DNA of 64,000 nt, from the NCBI GenBank assembly GCA_015068495.1, contig SVKL01000003.1, forward strand, positions 57,820 to 121,819, in the 5' to 3' direction. This document shows positions 32,264-41,340 of this stretch, in pieces. Within the stretch, counting starts at the first letter, position 1. Each line of letters begins with the position of its first letter. The notes under the pieces were generated by a model. The model did not search any database. It was not told where the DNA came from and worked only from the letters and a program-made list of their open reading frames with translations. Made by a program: the position numbers and the translations under genes. The DNA is from Oscillospiraceae bacterium (GTDB lineage: Bacteria > Bacillota > Clostridia > Oscillospirales > Oscillospiraceae).

Positions 32264-33073
32264 TTATGGCAGTATCTGCTTGCGGTAGTCACGTGGAGAC
32301 ACACCAAATTTCTCCCGAAAGCGTCGTGAGAAGTAAAACTGGTCACAAAAACCTAACCTCTCACTAATATCTCTGATAGATAAGCTGTCATTCTGCAGTA
32401 GTTGACTTGCTTCAAACAATACAGTATCGGTAATATAATCATGAACGGACATAGATAATTCTTTTTGAAAGCGCTTTGTTACCGTACTTTTTGAAACAAA
32501 AATATGCTCAGTAATTTCAGTTACTGTTAGGTGCATAGAAAGGTGCTGCTGTATGTATTGTATGGCATCTACAACACACTGGGAAAGCTTTTGGGGCTGA
32601 ATAACAACCTGATTTTCATCCATCATCGCCAGCACAATACCACAAATTGTGTGCCGGACCCACAGGCCGTCAACAATTTGGCTGCTATTTAAGTTACGCA
32701 CCAAAAGCGCCGTTACATCCTCTGAAAAAGACTGTACACAAGGTTTCCGGCAGCTGCGGAGCAGGTCAATACCATCGTTATCGCATAGCTTAAGTCGGAA
32801 GGAAATATGATCCAAATGCCCCTCACAGGCATAACCAAAAGAACAGCCTGCAGGTATAAAATACCACTTGCCTGCCTCAAGATCAATACGCTGATTTTCA
32901 TTGACTGTGATATATGCGCTACCGTCCACAATATACATAAGCCGGGAAAAAATGGGGTCTAGGACTGTACCGTTCCATGCTGTATTCACAGTAGCACGTC
33001 CGTAATAAAGCAGCACAAAATGAAGTGTGTTAATGCTGTTGCATAGGCTTAAGTTCTCCTGAAACATATGCAA
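32264..33073 (-). CDS. AraC-family transcriptional regulator
   Basis: 269 aa. The N-terminal part is a cupin-like sensor (SRLMYIVDGSAYITVNENQRIDLEAGKWYFIPAG). The C-terminal 100 residues have two helix-turn-helix motifs (LTVTEITEHIFVSKSTVTKRFQKEL and LSIRDISERLGFCDQFYFSRRFREKFGVSPRDYRK). It is divergent from the esterase-like gene at 33189 across a 115-bp region, so it most likely controls that gene and itself. The effector is probably a carbohydrate, by analogy. Confidence 0.88.
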   Translation of the reverse strand: MHMFQENLSLCNSINTLHFVLLYYGRATVNTAWNGTVLDPIFSRLMYIVDGSAYITVNENQRIDLEAGKWYFIPAGCSFGYACEGHLDHISFRLKLCDNDGIDLLRSCRKPCVQSFSEDVTALLVRNLNSSQIVDGLWVRHTICGIVLAMMDENQVVIQPQKLSQCVVDAIQYIQQHLSMHLTVTEITEHIFVSKSTVTKRFQKELSMSVHDYITDTVLFEASQLLQNDSLSIRDISERLGFCDQFYFSRRFREKFGVSPRDYRKQILP

Positions 33074-33188
33074 ACCTCCATATTCTAAATGCTTTTTTCT
33101 ATTGTTTTACATACCGTAGAGAGTTATTATTATAATACATCTTGCGACAAAAAAAGCAAGCAGAATTTACAATCACAGGAGGAGCAAT

Positions 33189-34037
33189 ATGAAGACAGTA
33201 CTGGCAAATGAAGCGTTTGACATTATTCTTGTGGGCGGACAATCCAATTCTTCCGGTTACGGCGAAGGTCCTGTAACCAAAGAGTATATTCCCAACGAAA
33301 GAATTCTTATGATGGAGAATGATGCAGTTCCTTACTATGACTTCCCAAAAGAAGAAAATAGTCCATACAAATTCATTATGAAGTTTTTGAATCCCGCAGC
33401 AAGAAACACCGTTAGAATTGCCGATGAAGTATTGTGTGATTACGGCAAAATCAGCAATCTTGGTATTATATTTGCAGAGAATTATGCAAAAGAATGCCTG
33501 GAGCCGGGTAGAAAAGTATTGCTCATCGACTCAGGATACGGTGGAACAGGCTTTACCTGCCCCGGCTGGGGTGTTGGTAACCCGCTGCATAACCGTATGT
33601 TGGAGATGGTTCGCCTCGCGTTGTCCTGTAATTCACAAAACAGACTTGTTGCATTTATATGGCATCAAGGAGAGCACGATGTGGTTGAAAATCTTGATAC
33701 GGATCCCGAAAAGCTCTATCGCTTCCATAAGGCAAACCTTTCTGCTGCTCTTAAGGATTTCTATACGCAGTTCGATTGTACAGATGTGCCGTTCTTCACA
33801 GCCGGTTTCTGCAATGAATGGTATTTGACACACAAGACCGGTGCCGATGCTGTTTTAAAGGCAATCCGTGAATGTGCCGAGGAGATTGGTGGAATCTATT
33901 TGGATACATCAGACCTAACCAGTAACAACCAGGTTCTTTCCAACGGGGACGTGATCCATTTTTCCAGAGAATCCCAGCATATTTTAAGCAAGCGCTTTTT
34001 TGATAAGTATATCGAAATGATGAAAAAGTCCATATAA
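33189..34037 (+). CDS. SGNH/SASA-type carbohydrate acetylesterase-like protein
   Basis: 282 aa with no signal peptide. It has the nucleophile block LVGGQSNSSGYGEG (GQSN; Ser at about 20), a GYGGTGF oxyanion Gly, WHQGEHD (the Gln/Glu block of SASA/CE6 proteins) and the late DVIHFS with the catalytic His. This matches sialate-O-acetylesterase-like and acetyl-xylan-esterase-like proteins. The lack of a signal suggests action on imported sugars. An AGGAGG site precedes the ATG. Substrate is unknown. Confidence 0.82.
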   Translation: MKTVLANEAFDIILVGGQSNSSGYGEGPVTKEYIPNERILMMENDAVPYYDFPKEENSPYKFIMKFLNPAARNTVRIADEVLCDYGKISNLGIIFAENYAKECLEPGRKVLLIDSGYGGTGFTCPGWGVGNPLHNRMLEMVRLALSCNSQNRLVAFIWHQGEHDVVENLDTDPEKLYRFHKANLSAALKDFYTQFDCTDVPFFTAGFCNEWYLTHKTGADAVLKAIRECAEEIGGIYLDTSDLTSNNQVLSNGDVIHFSRESQHILSKRFFDKYIEMMKKSI

Positions 34038-34123
34038 TTCACATCCTGAGAATTCTAATCAAACACTGAGCCTGCAACATCACGTTTCGTGTTTTCCTGC
34101 AACAAACGCTATCGTTCAATATA

Positions 34124-34154
34124 AATGGGCGTACCGATTTTCGGTACGCCCATT
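34124..34154. terminator. Bidirectional terminator, esterase and aminotransferase genes
   Basis: A perfect 14-bp stem (34124-34137 with 34141-34154) with a 3-nt loop, between convergent genes ending at 34037 and 34167. Confidence 0.88.
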
Positions 34155-34166
34155 ATATATTTACAA

Positions 34167-35441
34167 TTACTTTTCCAGCAGCTTTTCAATTGCAGCAAGC
34201 TTCAGACAGGTGCAGAAAATATCCATTGCCTTCTCCAGCTCGCTCACAGGCGGCAGGCTGGGCGCAATACGGATATTGCTGTCCTGCGGGTCCTTGCCAT
34301 AGGGGAAGGTTGCGCCGGCAGGTGTCATCACAACACCGGCTTCCTTACACAATGCCAAAGCCCGTTTTGCAGTGCCGTGCATTGTGTTCAAGCTCACGAA
34401 GTAGCCGCCCTTAGGCTTGTTCCACTGCGCAAAGCCACAGGGAGCGATCTCCTTTTCCAGCATATCCACAACCATTTTGAATTTTGGGGCAAGCACCTGC
34501 GCGTGGCGCTTCATAACCTCAAGGGTGTGTGCCTTATTCTGCAGATACTTTACGTGGCGAAGCTGGTTAATCTTGTCGTGAGAGATTGTCTGAACGCCAA
34601 ACAAATCGGTAAAATATGCAATGTTTGCAACAGAGGAAGCCAGAACGGAAATACCTGCGCCGGGGAAGGTAATCTTAGAGGTGGATGCAAATTCAAAGAC
34701 CATATCGGGGTTACCGGCCTTCTCGCACAGGGAAATAATGTCGCGGAAGGGTACGAATTCACCCTCAAACTCGTGGACACAGTAGGCGTTATCCCACATA
34801 ATGGTAAAGTCCGGAGCCGCCGGCTTCAGATTGGCAAAACGCTCCACAGTTTCATCGGAGTAAATAATGCCTTCCGGATTGGAGTACTTAGGAACGCACC
34901 AGATGCCCTTTACCTGCGGGTCTTTTACCAGCTCCTCTACCACGTCCATATCGGGGCCGGTTGCTGTCATAGGCACAGTAATCAGTTCTGCGCCAAAGAA
35001 CTCGGTGATTCTGAAGTGGCGGTCATAGCCGGGGCTGGGGCAAAGGAATTTAACTACCGCTTCCTTGCACCAGGGACGGGGACTATGGAGTAAACCGTGG
35101 GTAAATGCACGGGAGATTACGTCAAACATCAAATTGAGGCTAGCGGTGCCGCCTAAGAAGGTCTGCTCCGGCTTACATCCCAAAACATCCGCCCAGTATG
35201 CTCTGGCAACAGGCAAACCTGCCAACTCACCGTAGTTTCTTGCATCGATACCGTCGGTAAAACACTCAGCAGGGTCAACAAAACAGCCTAAGATATCGCT
35301 AACCAAGTCTAACTGACCGGCACCCGGCTTACCACGTGCCATATTCAGCTTCAGATTTTGTGCCTTACAATCTTCAAAGTGGGCTTTCAGGACACTGTAC
35401 TGCTTCTGCAGATCTTCTTTAGACATTGTAAAATAAGACAT
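34167..35441 (-). CDS. PLP-dependent aminotransferase, type Ic aspartate aminotransferase family
   Basis: 424 aa from the ATG at 35441, 7 nt after AGAGGG; an ATG 6 nt earlier touches that site. The family (PF12897) is recognised by LNMARGKPGAGQLDLVSDI, the PLP cradle GGTASLNLMFDVISRAF, WCVPKYSNPEGIIYSDETV, MWDNAYCVHEFEG and the lysine block EFASTSKITFPGAGISVLASS. It probably transfers the amino group of aspartate to 2-oxoglutarate. In this window it could also supply the aromatic transaminase step after TyrA/PheA, but this is only a guess. Confidence 0.9.
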   Translation of the reverse strand: MSYFTMSKEDLQKQYSVLKAHFEDCKAQNLKLNMARGKPGAGQLDLVSDILGCFVDPAECFTDGIDARNYGELAGLPVARAYWADVLGCKPEQTFLGGTASLNLMFDVISRAFTHGLLHSPRPWCKEAVVKFLCPSPGYDRHFRITEFFGAELITVPMTATGPDMDVVEELVKDPQVKGIWCVPKYSNPEGIIYSDETVERFANLKPAAPDFTIMWDNAYCVHEFEGEFVPFRDIISLCEKAGNPDMVFEFASTSKITFPGAGISVLASSVANIAYFTDLFGVQTISHDKINQLRHVKYLQNKAHTLEVMKRHAQVLAPKFKMVVDMLEKEIAPCGFAQWNKPKGGYFVSLNTMHGTAKRALALCKEAGVVMTPAGATFPYGKDPQDSNIRIAPSLPPVSELEKAMDIFCTCLKLAAIEKLLEK

Positions 35442-35478
35442 TTTCATCCCTCTTTTATAAAAATTTCTGCCTTGGGAT

Positions 35479-35507
35479 ACTATACAACATTTCCTTCAAC
35501 AATGCAA
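35479..35507 (-). promoter_or_regulatory. Promoter of the aminotransferase gene
   Basis: Minus-strand TTGCAT (35502-35507), 17-bp spacer, TATAGT (35479-35484). Confidence 0.55.
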
Positions 35508-35584
35508 GACGTATATTACAGGATTATTTTGCTCATTTTTACAAGAAAATTTTGACTGTAAAGGAAATAATCCTTAAATATCCC

Positions 35585-35613
35585 TTGCATTTTTAGCGTG
35601 AATAGAATAGAAT
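35585..35613 (+). promoter_or_regulatory. Promoter of glnN
   Basis: TTGCAT (35585-35590), 17-bp spacer, TAGAAT (35608-35613). Confidence 0.5.
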
Positions 35614-35675
35614 TTACTGTAAAGATATCGTCAGTAGAATGGCTGATCATATTCATTTTGAAAGGAAGTGTCAAA

Positions 35676-37760
35676 ATGAACAACATAATGAATGTTCCTG
35701 AAATTTTTGGCAGCGATGTTTTTAATGAAGCTGTAATGAAAGAGCGTCTACGCCCGGAGATTTTCAATGCCTGGAAACAGTGTATTGAAAACAGTGCGCC
35801 GTTGGAACTGTGGGTTGCCAACGAAATTGCTGTTGCAATGAAGGATTGGGCCATTGAAAAAGGCGCAACCCACTATACGCACTGGTTCCAGCCGATGACC
35901 GGCATAACCGCCGAAAAGCACGACTCCTTTATTGAGCCCACCTCCGACGGCAGAGTAATTATGGAATTCTCCGGTAAATCATTGGTACGCGGTGAACCGG
36001 ATGCATCCTCTTTCCCCTCCGGCGGCTTGCGGGCAACCTTTGAGGCCCGTGGTTATACCGCGTGGGATCCTACCGCCTTCGCCTTTGTAAAGGACGGCAG
36101 TTTGTATATCCCCACCTGTTTCTTCTCCTTTACCGGCGCAGCATTGGACAAGAAAACGCCTCTGTTGCGTTCTATAGACGAGGTTTCACGCGAAGCCCTG
36201 CGTATCCTGCGGCTATTCGGTGACCACGAGACCAAAAGAGTTGTCACCTGCGTCGGTGCGGAACAAGAATATTTTCTCCTGCCTAAGGATATGTACGCAA
36301 AGCGGGAAGACCTGCGTCTGACGGGCCGTACCCTTTTCGGTGCGCTTCCTCCAAAAGGACAGGAATTGGATGACCACTATTTCGGCACCATTCGTACCCG
36401 TGTATCCAACTTTATGAAGGATTTGGATGAACAGCTTTGGCGTTTGGGAATACTTTCCAAAACAAAGCATAACGAAACTGCTCCCTGTCAGCACGAAATT
36501 GCGCCTATCTACACCGATGCGAACAGCGCCTGTGATGCCAACCAGATTATTATGATGGTAATGAAGAAATGCGCAGCCAAGCATAATTTGGTTTGCCTGC
36601 TTCACGAAAAGCCCTTTGCCGGTGTAAACGGTTCCGGCAAACACAACAACTGGTCACTGGCAACAGATTCCGGCGATAATCTGTTCAGCCCCGGCAAGAC
36701 ACCCAGACAGAATGCAAGATTCTTGGTGTTCCTAGCTGCTTTTATTAAGGGCGTTGACGAGTATCAGGATTTTCTGCGCTGCACCGTTGCCTCTGCAGGC
36801 AATGACCACCGTCTTGGCTCCCACGAAGCGCCGCCAGCAATCATATCCATCTTCTTAGGTGACGAGCTGAATGCCGTAGTAAATTCTATTATCAACGGCA
36901 CTAACTACACAGATCCTGAAAAGAGCGTTATGCGCATCGGCGTGGACGTACTGCCTGCCATTCCGAAGGATACCACCGACCGTAACCGCACCTCTCCCCT
37001 CGCCTTTACCGGCAATAAGTTTGAGTTCCGTATGCTGGGCTCCTCCCAGTCCATTGCCGGTCCCAACATCGCCCTAAATACGATTATGGCGGAAATGCTT
37101 GGCGAATTTGCAGATGAGCTGGAGCAGGCAGAGGACTTCGATGCAGCTCTGCAGAAGATTGTCTGCCGTACCTTCAGCCAGCATCAGCGGATTATCTTCA
37201 ACGGCAACGGTTACTCTGTGAAATGGACAGAGGAAGCTGCAAGACGCGGTCTGAGCAATTATTCGTCCACTGCAAAGTGTCTGCCTACATATGTCAGCCA
37301 AAAGAATATTGATTTGGTAACCAAGCACGGTATTTATACGGAAGACGAATTCCGCGCTAGATATGAAATCCATCAGGATGCTTACCGGAAGATCATAAAT
37401 ATCGAGGCAAAGACCTGTGTAGATATGACCTTACACCAAATTCTTCCTGCTGCTATGCGTTACAGCCGTGACTTAACCAAGGGAATTTTGTCTAAGAAGG
37501 AGCTTGGCTTAAGCTATGACGCTGAAATGCAGATTGCGCAGCAGCTCTCCCGCGCTACAGATACACTGTATCAATGCTGTGAACGACTGCAGCGTGACTT
37601 GGTGCATATTCCGGAGGATAAGGAGAGCCTCGTTATTTACTACCGCGAGCAAATCGTTGCCGATATGGATCTGCTGCGTGCGCAGGCAGACATATTAGAA
37701 AGCCTGACAGACAAGAGCTATTGGCCCTACCCCACTTACTCTGATTTGTTGTTCTACTAA
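35676..37760 (+). CDS. glnN: Glutamine synthetase type III
   Basis: 694 aa from the ATG at 35676 behind AAAGGAAGTG; type III enzymes are about 700 aa, far longer than types I and II. Signature segments: VPEIFGSDVFNEAVM, THYTHWFQPMTG, GEPDASSFPSGGLRATFEARGYTAWDP, VGAEQEYFLL (metal Glu), KHNETAPCQHEIAPIY, GVNGSGKHNNWSL and FTGNKFEFRMLGSSQS. It makes glutamine from glutamate and ammonia in the cytosol. Single gene; its stop is two bases before an inverted-repeat element. Confidence 0.97.
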   Translation: MNNIMNVPEIFGSDVFNEAVMKERLRPEIFNAWKQCIENSAPLELWVANEIAVAMKDWAIEKGATHYTHWFQPMTGITAEKHDSFIEPTSDGRVIMEFSGKSLVRGEPDASSFPSGGLRATFEARGYTAWDPTAFAFVKDGSLYIPTCFFSFTGAALDKKTPLLRSIDEVSREALRILRLFGDHETKRVVTCVGAEQEYFLLPKDMYAKREDLRLTGRTLFGALPPKGQELDDHYFGTIRTRVSNFMKDLDEQLWRLGILSKTKHNETAPCQHEIAPIYTDANSACDANQIIMMVMKKCAAKHNLVCLLHEKPFAGVNGSGKHNNWSLATDSGDNLFSPGKTPRQNARFLVFLAAFIKGVDEYQDFLRCTVASAGNDHRLGSHEAPPAIISIFLGDELNAVVNSIINGTNYTDPEKSVMRIGVDVLPAIPKDTTDRNRTSPLAFTGNKFEFRMLGSSQSIAGPNIALNTIMAEMLGEFADELEQAEDFDAALQKIVCRTFSQHQRIIFNGNGYSVKWTEEAARRGLSNYSSTAKCLPTYVSQKNIDLVTKHGIYTEDEFRARYEIHQDAYRKIINIEAKTCVDMTLHQILPAAMRYSRDLTKGILSKKELGLSYDAEMQIAQQLSRATDTLYQCCERLQRDLVHIPEDKESLVIYYREQIVADMDLLRAQADILESLTDKSYWPYPTYSDLLFY

Positions 37761-37762
37761 AA

Positions 37763-38070
37763 AAATACCGGGTGTGATTGGGCAACACTCCATAAGGAAG
37801 TAATGCCCGAAAAACGGCGATGTTTCCCGCCATTCAGCGTTAAAAATGCTCGAAATACACAAAGTATTTCTGTGCTTTTTGCCTTGACTGGCAGAAACCC
37901 CACCTTTTTCGGGTGCAAAGCAGTTTTGAAGTGGTAACTTTTTTGATTAACAAATAATAAAATTCCCGAAATGCTTCCGCATTTCGGGAATTTTTTATGA
38001 AGTTAAACGGAAAAGGGACCGTTCAAAACCAATACTTCCTTACGAAGCGTTGCCCTTACACCCGGTATTT
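37763..38070 (-). repeat. 308-bp inverted-repeat element, RNA-like on the minus strand
   Basis: This 310-bp gap holds no gene. Its ends are imperfect inverted repeats of about 40 nt: 13 nt identical (AAATACCGGGTGT), then GGGCAAC and TAAGGAAGTA blocks. Three single differences between the arms all become G-U wobble pairs in a minus-strand RNA. Inside are an 8-bp stem (37923-37930 with 38022-38029), a 16-bp hairpin (37959-37974 with 37979-37994), a 7-bp hairpin (37852-37858 with 37864-37870) and a GGCG/CGCC hairpin. The minus strand leaves the last arm with a T run. It fills the space from dut stop to glnN stop. It may be a MITE-like element or a structured 3' RNA of dut. Confidence 0.6.
37959..37998. 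terminator. Strong hairpin with T run inside the inverted-repeat element
   Basis: A perfect 16-bp stem (37959-37974 with 37979-37994), TTCC loop, T-rich on both outer sides. It could end glnN transcripts (+) or dut transcripts (-). Confidence 0.75.
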
Positions 38071-38508
38071 TCATTTTCCTGTTGAGCCAAATCCGCCGCC
38101 GGAGCGGGCAGTATCGTTCAGTTCCGCCACCTCTGTAAATCCGGGTGTAAAAACCGGAGTAATTACCAACTGCGCAATTCTTTCACCGTGGGCAATTTCC
38201 TGCGGCAAATCTCCGTGATTATGGAGAACAACAATAAATTCGCCCCGGTAATCGCTGTCTATTACACCCACTTTGTTGGCTGGCGCAAGCCCACGTTTGC
38301 AGGCAAGCCCGCTTCTTGCGTATATAAGGCCTGCGTAGCCATTGGGTATTTCCATCGCAAGACCTGTGGGCACAAAAGCAGATTCCCCCGGATTGATTGT
38401 GATTTTCTCCTGCAGACAGGCATACAAATCAGCGCCGGCTGCATCTGCAGAACCGTAGGTGGGTAGCACCGCATTCTCTTTGAGTTTCTTTACCCGAATT
38501 TTATCCAT
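38071..38508 (-). CDS. dut: dUTP diphosphatase
   Basis: 145 aa trimeric dUTPase. The five family motifs are visible: YGSADAAGADLYA, YARSGLACKRGL (Ser-Gly-Leu-Ala), GVIDSDYRGEFIVVLHN (catalytic Asp), GERIAQLVI and the C-terminal GGFGSTGK. It cleaves dUTP to dUMP and pyrophosphate, keeping uracil out of DNA. It is the last gene after the PAP2 and hydrolase genes, 25 nt from the latter. Confidence 0.96.
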   Translation of the reverse strand: MDKIRVKKLKENAVLPTYGSADAAGADLYACLQEKITINPGESAFVPTGLAMEIPNGYAGLIYARSGLACKRGLAPANKVGVIDSDYRGEFIVVLHNHGDLPQEIAHGERIAQLVITPVFTPGFTEVAELNDTARSGGGFGSTGK

Positions 38509-38533
38509 TGTTATATTCCTCTTTTCTATCTAC

Positions 38534-39481
38534 TTAAGCTTCCTGAAATCCTGCCACATTCGCTTTCAAAAATGAAAGAATACATTCCAGATATTTCTCC
38601 CGATCCACAACAAAGCTAGTGCCGTGGTCTGCCCCCTCAACCAAAAGCAGCTGTTTAGGGCTTGTACAAGCCGTATAGCCTTCTTCCGTCATCTCACAAG
38701 GCACATAACCGTCCTCCACGCCGTGAACCATAAAAACAGGCAGTTTGCTGTTCTTCAAGGTCTTTCTCGTGTCCTTTTCCGTCAGGCTAAAGCCGGCGAA
38801 CAATCTTGCAAACAAATCAGCGACCCATACACTCGCCATAGGCGGCAGGTGGACGACCCGGCGAAACACAACGGAAATGATATCCTTTGCAGATGTAAAA
38901 CCGCAATCAGCAATAATTCCTTTCACATTTTCGGGCAAATCCTGATCTGCAAGATAGAGCATCGTAGATGCACCCATAGACAAGCCGCTAAGCACAAGCT
39001 CATATTCACCAAAGGTTTTATTATGGTATGCGATCCAGCAAGCCACATCACGGCTTTCCTTAACGCCAAATGTGATATACTTTCCACCGCTTTTGCCGTT
39101 TCCTCGCTGGTCCGGCACCAAGATATTCATACCAAGGTTATGATATAAATCAAACGCTAAGCCAAAATCCAGCAATTTATTGCTTCTATATCCGTGCGCC
39201 ATCAGCACTGTGCCCTTTGGTTTCTCTGCCGGAATCCACATAGCGTGCAATTTCGTTCCGTCAAAGCTTTCCATATATACAGGCTGTGCGTTATGTTCCT
39301 TTATGAATTTATCACCGGCAAGCAGGTAATCATAATGCTTCCCGTAAGAAGTCTTCTTAATCTCCTGCTCGTCAAACCACGGAAAATCTTTTCTCCGGCC
39401 GCAGGCAACAAAAAATGTATATCCGCCGCTAACCAATATAAGTAGCACAAGCGACGATACAACAAACAATACAACAGGCAT
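38534..39481 (-). CDS. Membrane-anchored alpha/beta hydrolase
   Basis: 315 aa. An N-terminal hydrophobic segment (about 2-25) should anchor it. The hydrolase core has a HG oxyanion motif (LMAHGYRSNKL), nucleophile LSGLSMGAST (Ser about 171), VHGVEDGYVP with the acid, and a late DHGTSF with the catalytic His. Similar to YqkD/BEM46-like esterases. Substrate is unknown. It begins 6 nt after the PAP2 gene. Confidence 0.87.
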   Translation of the reverse strand: MPVVLFVVSSLVLLILVSGGYTFFVACGRRKDFPWFDEQEIKKTSYGKHYDYLLAGDKFIKEHNAQPVYMESFDGTKLHAMWIPAEKPKGTVLMAHGYRSNKLLDFGLAFDLYHNLGMNILVPDQRGNGKSGGKYITFGVKESRDVACWIAYHNKTFGEYELVLSGLSMGASTMLYLADQDLPENVKGIIADCGFTSAKDIISVVFRRVVHLPPMASVWVADLFARLFAGFSLTEKDTRKTLKNSKLPVFMVHGVEDGYVPCEMTEEGYTACTSPKQLLLVEGADHGTSFVVDREKYLECILSFLKANVAGFQEA

Positions 39482-39487
39482 ATCCTC

Positions 39488-40399
39488 TTACTCCTTTTGC
39501 CCCAGTCTGGAAAACCAATCAAAGGAAAGCGGCCACACACATCCTGCAACAACCACCGTCAGAAAATAGCGAACAGTTCTTCCAATAGATTCTCCAAGCA
39601 ATGCGTTCAGACAATCCTTTGTGGCGGTCTTTACAACAAGCACCAAACAAAGACCAACAAATGTCTTAAGTATCTGCGCCCACCAAACTGCCTTTGTGGA
39701 GAAATTTAACCATTTTTCATCCACAATATACACAACAATGAGCCCAAGAAATGCACCCAACAATGTAAACGCATTCTTCCTTCCGGATTGAAAATTATGC
39801 GGGTCAATATCTGCCGGGAAAGGATACATAAGCACAAAGCACAAAAAGCCAACAGATAACAGCAGCATAACCGCCAAAAGAATTGACATATGCTTATGGT
39901 TGTGATTTAACACCACAGGTTTCAGCGCAAAAATCAAACCTGCGGCAATCGCAACGGAAACTACTACATCCAACGGTGTGTGTACGCCAAGATACATTCT
40001 GGAAAATGCCACCAGAAACGCGATAGCGATACATAAATTGCGCAGCCATTTTTCCTTGGTAGCATAGGCAATACTTCCAAAAGTTCCTACTGCGCTTTGG
40101 GTATGCCCACTGGGAAAACTGTAGCCGGTAGCAGCCTCACGCGCCTGCTCTAAAATCGTGAAATTACCGTCCAAAACCCACGGACGGGGAATCCGGAACA
40201 GCAGCTTCAAAAACTGGTTCGCAATGGTGCCGACAAAGCCCACAGACAGTGTATAATATCCAACGTACTTATCCACACACCAAAACAGCACCAAGGCGAT
40301 TACAAGAAACGCTGTTTCCTCGCCCAGCGTTGTGATGAACAGCATAAACTCGTTTAAAACAGGTACGCGGAGCTTTTCCAGTAGATATAAAAAATCCAT
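39488..40399 (-). CDS. PAP2-family membrane phosphatase
   Basis: 303 aa from the ATG at 40399, 7 nt after GGAGG. The three phosphatase motifs are KLLFRIPRPW, SFPSGHTQSA and SRMYLGVHTPLDV. About six to eight membrane spans follow the PAP2 layout with extra C-terminal helices. It likely removes phosphate from a lipid such as undecaprenyl pyrophosphate or phosphatidic acid at the outer membrane face; the exact substrate is not shown. First gene of a three-gene operon with the hydrolase and dut. Confidence 0.88.
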   Translation of the reverse strand: MDFLYLLEKLRVPVLNEFMLFITTLGEETAFLVIALVLFWCVDKYVGYYTLSVGFVGTIANQFLKLLFRIPRPWVLDGNFTILEQAREAATGYSFPSGHTQSAVGTFGSIAYATKEKWLRNLCIAIAFLVAFSRMYLGVHTPLDVVVSVAIAAGLIFALKPVVLNHNHKHMSILLAVMLLLSVGFLCFVLMYPFPADIDPHNFQSGRKNAFTLLGAFLGLIVVYIVDEKWLNFSTKAVWWAQILKTFVGLCLVLVVKTATKDCLNALLGESIGRTVRYFLTVVVAGCVWPLSFDWFSRLGQKE

Positions 40400-40425
40400 A
40401 ACGATTCCTCCGTAATATAACATAC

Positions 40426-40454
40426 ATTATACACACATATCCCACAAATGTAAA
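40426..40454 (-). promoter_or_regulatory. Promoter of the PAP2-hydrolase-dut operon
   Basis: Minus-strand TTTACA (40449-40454), 17-bp spacer, TATAAT (40426-40431). Confidence 0.65.
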
Positions 40455-40475
40455 GTTTACCCAAAATCATACGTC

Positions 40476-40503
40476 TTGCTTTTTTCCTAAAAAGGGGTAT
40501 ACT
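40476..40503 (+). promoter_or_regulatory. Promoter of the YugP-like gene
   Basis: TTGCTT (40476-40481), 16-bp spacer, TATACT (40498-40503). Confidence 0.55.
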
Positions 40504-40531
40504 AAAACAAAAGAGTTTTCAGGAGGATTTT

Positions 40532-41251
40532 ATGCCGTACTTTTTCTATGGTTTCGATGTAACCTATCTTTACATTGTCTTACCCTGCCTCATATTGTCT
40601 ATGATTGCCAGCGCCAGCGTTAACAGCACTTTTAGGAAGTACTCAAAGCAGATTTCCTCCCGCCATATTACCGGCAGTGAAGCCGCCCAGCGTGTGCTGC
40701 GTGCAAGCGGTGTTTACAATGTGCAAATTGAACGGGTCTCCGGCAATCTTACAGACCACTATGACCCGAAACGGAACGTGATTCGTCTATCTGACAGTGT
40801 CTATGACAGCCCCTCAACTGCTGCCATCGGCGTTGCCTGTCACGAAGCCGGACACGCAGTACAGTATGCGCAGAACTACTTCCCTATCAAAGTCCGCGCT
40901 GCCATTATTCCCATTACAAACATCGGCTCTCGCCTTGCGATGCCACTGATTCTGCTGGGTGTTCTGTTTGGTGTGGGTGGAGCATACTCCTATAATTTTG
41001 TGTATGCAGGAATTGCCTGTTTCTCTCTGAGCCTATTGTTCCAGCTCGTTACCCTGCCAGTGGAATTCAATGCCAGTCGGCGTGCCTTACGCGCCATTGA
41101 AGATGCGCAGCTTCTAACCGACGAAGAGCAACGTGGGGCACGCAAAACGCTTACTGCTGCAGCTATGACCTATGTGGCTGCCGTAGCCGTAGCAGCCGCT
41201 CAACTGCTGCGTTTGGTTCTCCTGTTTGGCGGACGCAGAAAAAATGACTGA
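40532..41251 (+). CDS. Membrane zinc metallopeptidase, YugP family
   Basis: 239 aa, usual size for the family (PF04298). It has membrane segments at about 10-28, 120-165 and 210-235, and the zinc motif GVACHEAGHAVQYAQNY (HEAGH, about 108-112). The conserved LSDSVYDSPSTAAIGVACHE is present. Possibly involved in membrane protein turnover; substrate is unknown. AGGAGG site upstream. Confidence 0.92.
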   Translation: MPYFFYGFDVTYLYIVLPCLILSMIASASVNSTFRKYSKQISSRHITGSEAAQRVLRASGVYNVQIERVSGNLTDHYDPKRNVIRLSDSVYDSPSTAAIGVACHEAGHAVQYAQNYFPIKVRAAIIPITNIGSRLAMPLILLGVLFGVGGAYSYNFVYAGIACFSLSLLFQLVTLPVEFNASRRALRAIEDAQLLTDEEQRGARKTLTAAAMTYVAAVAVAAAQLLRLVLLFGGRRKND

Positions 41252-41254
41252 ATC

Positions 41255-41296
41255 CTTCGCTCCGGTATTGACAACCGGAGCGAAGATTATTATACT
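41255..41296 (+). promoter_or_regulatory. Overlapping terminator and promoter between YugP and AbrB-type genes
   Basis: A perfect 12-bp stem (41255-41266 with 41274-41285) forms the terminator of the YugP-like gene. Its 7-nt loop contains the TTGACA -35 box (41268-41273) of a promoter with a 17-bp spacer and TATACT (41291-41296) for the next gene. The two signals share the same bases. Confidence 0.75.
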
Positions 41297-41340
41297 AATC
41301 TTTGTGTGAAAAGTATGAAAAGTAGGAAAGGAGGAAGGGA

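Noticed and set aside
34125..35093. A 322-codon plus-strand open frame
   Set aside because: Antisense to the conserved aminotransferase, begins inside the terminator region and shows no domain.
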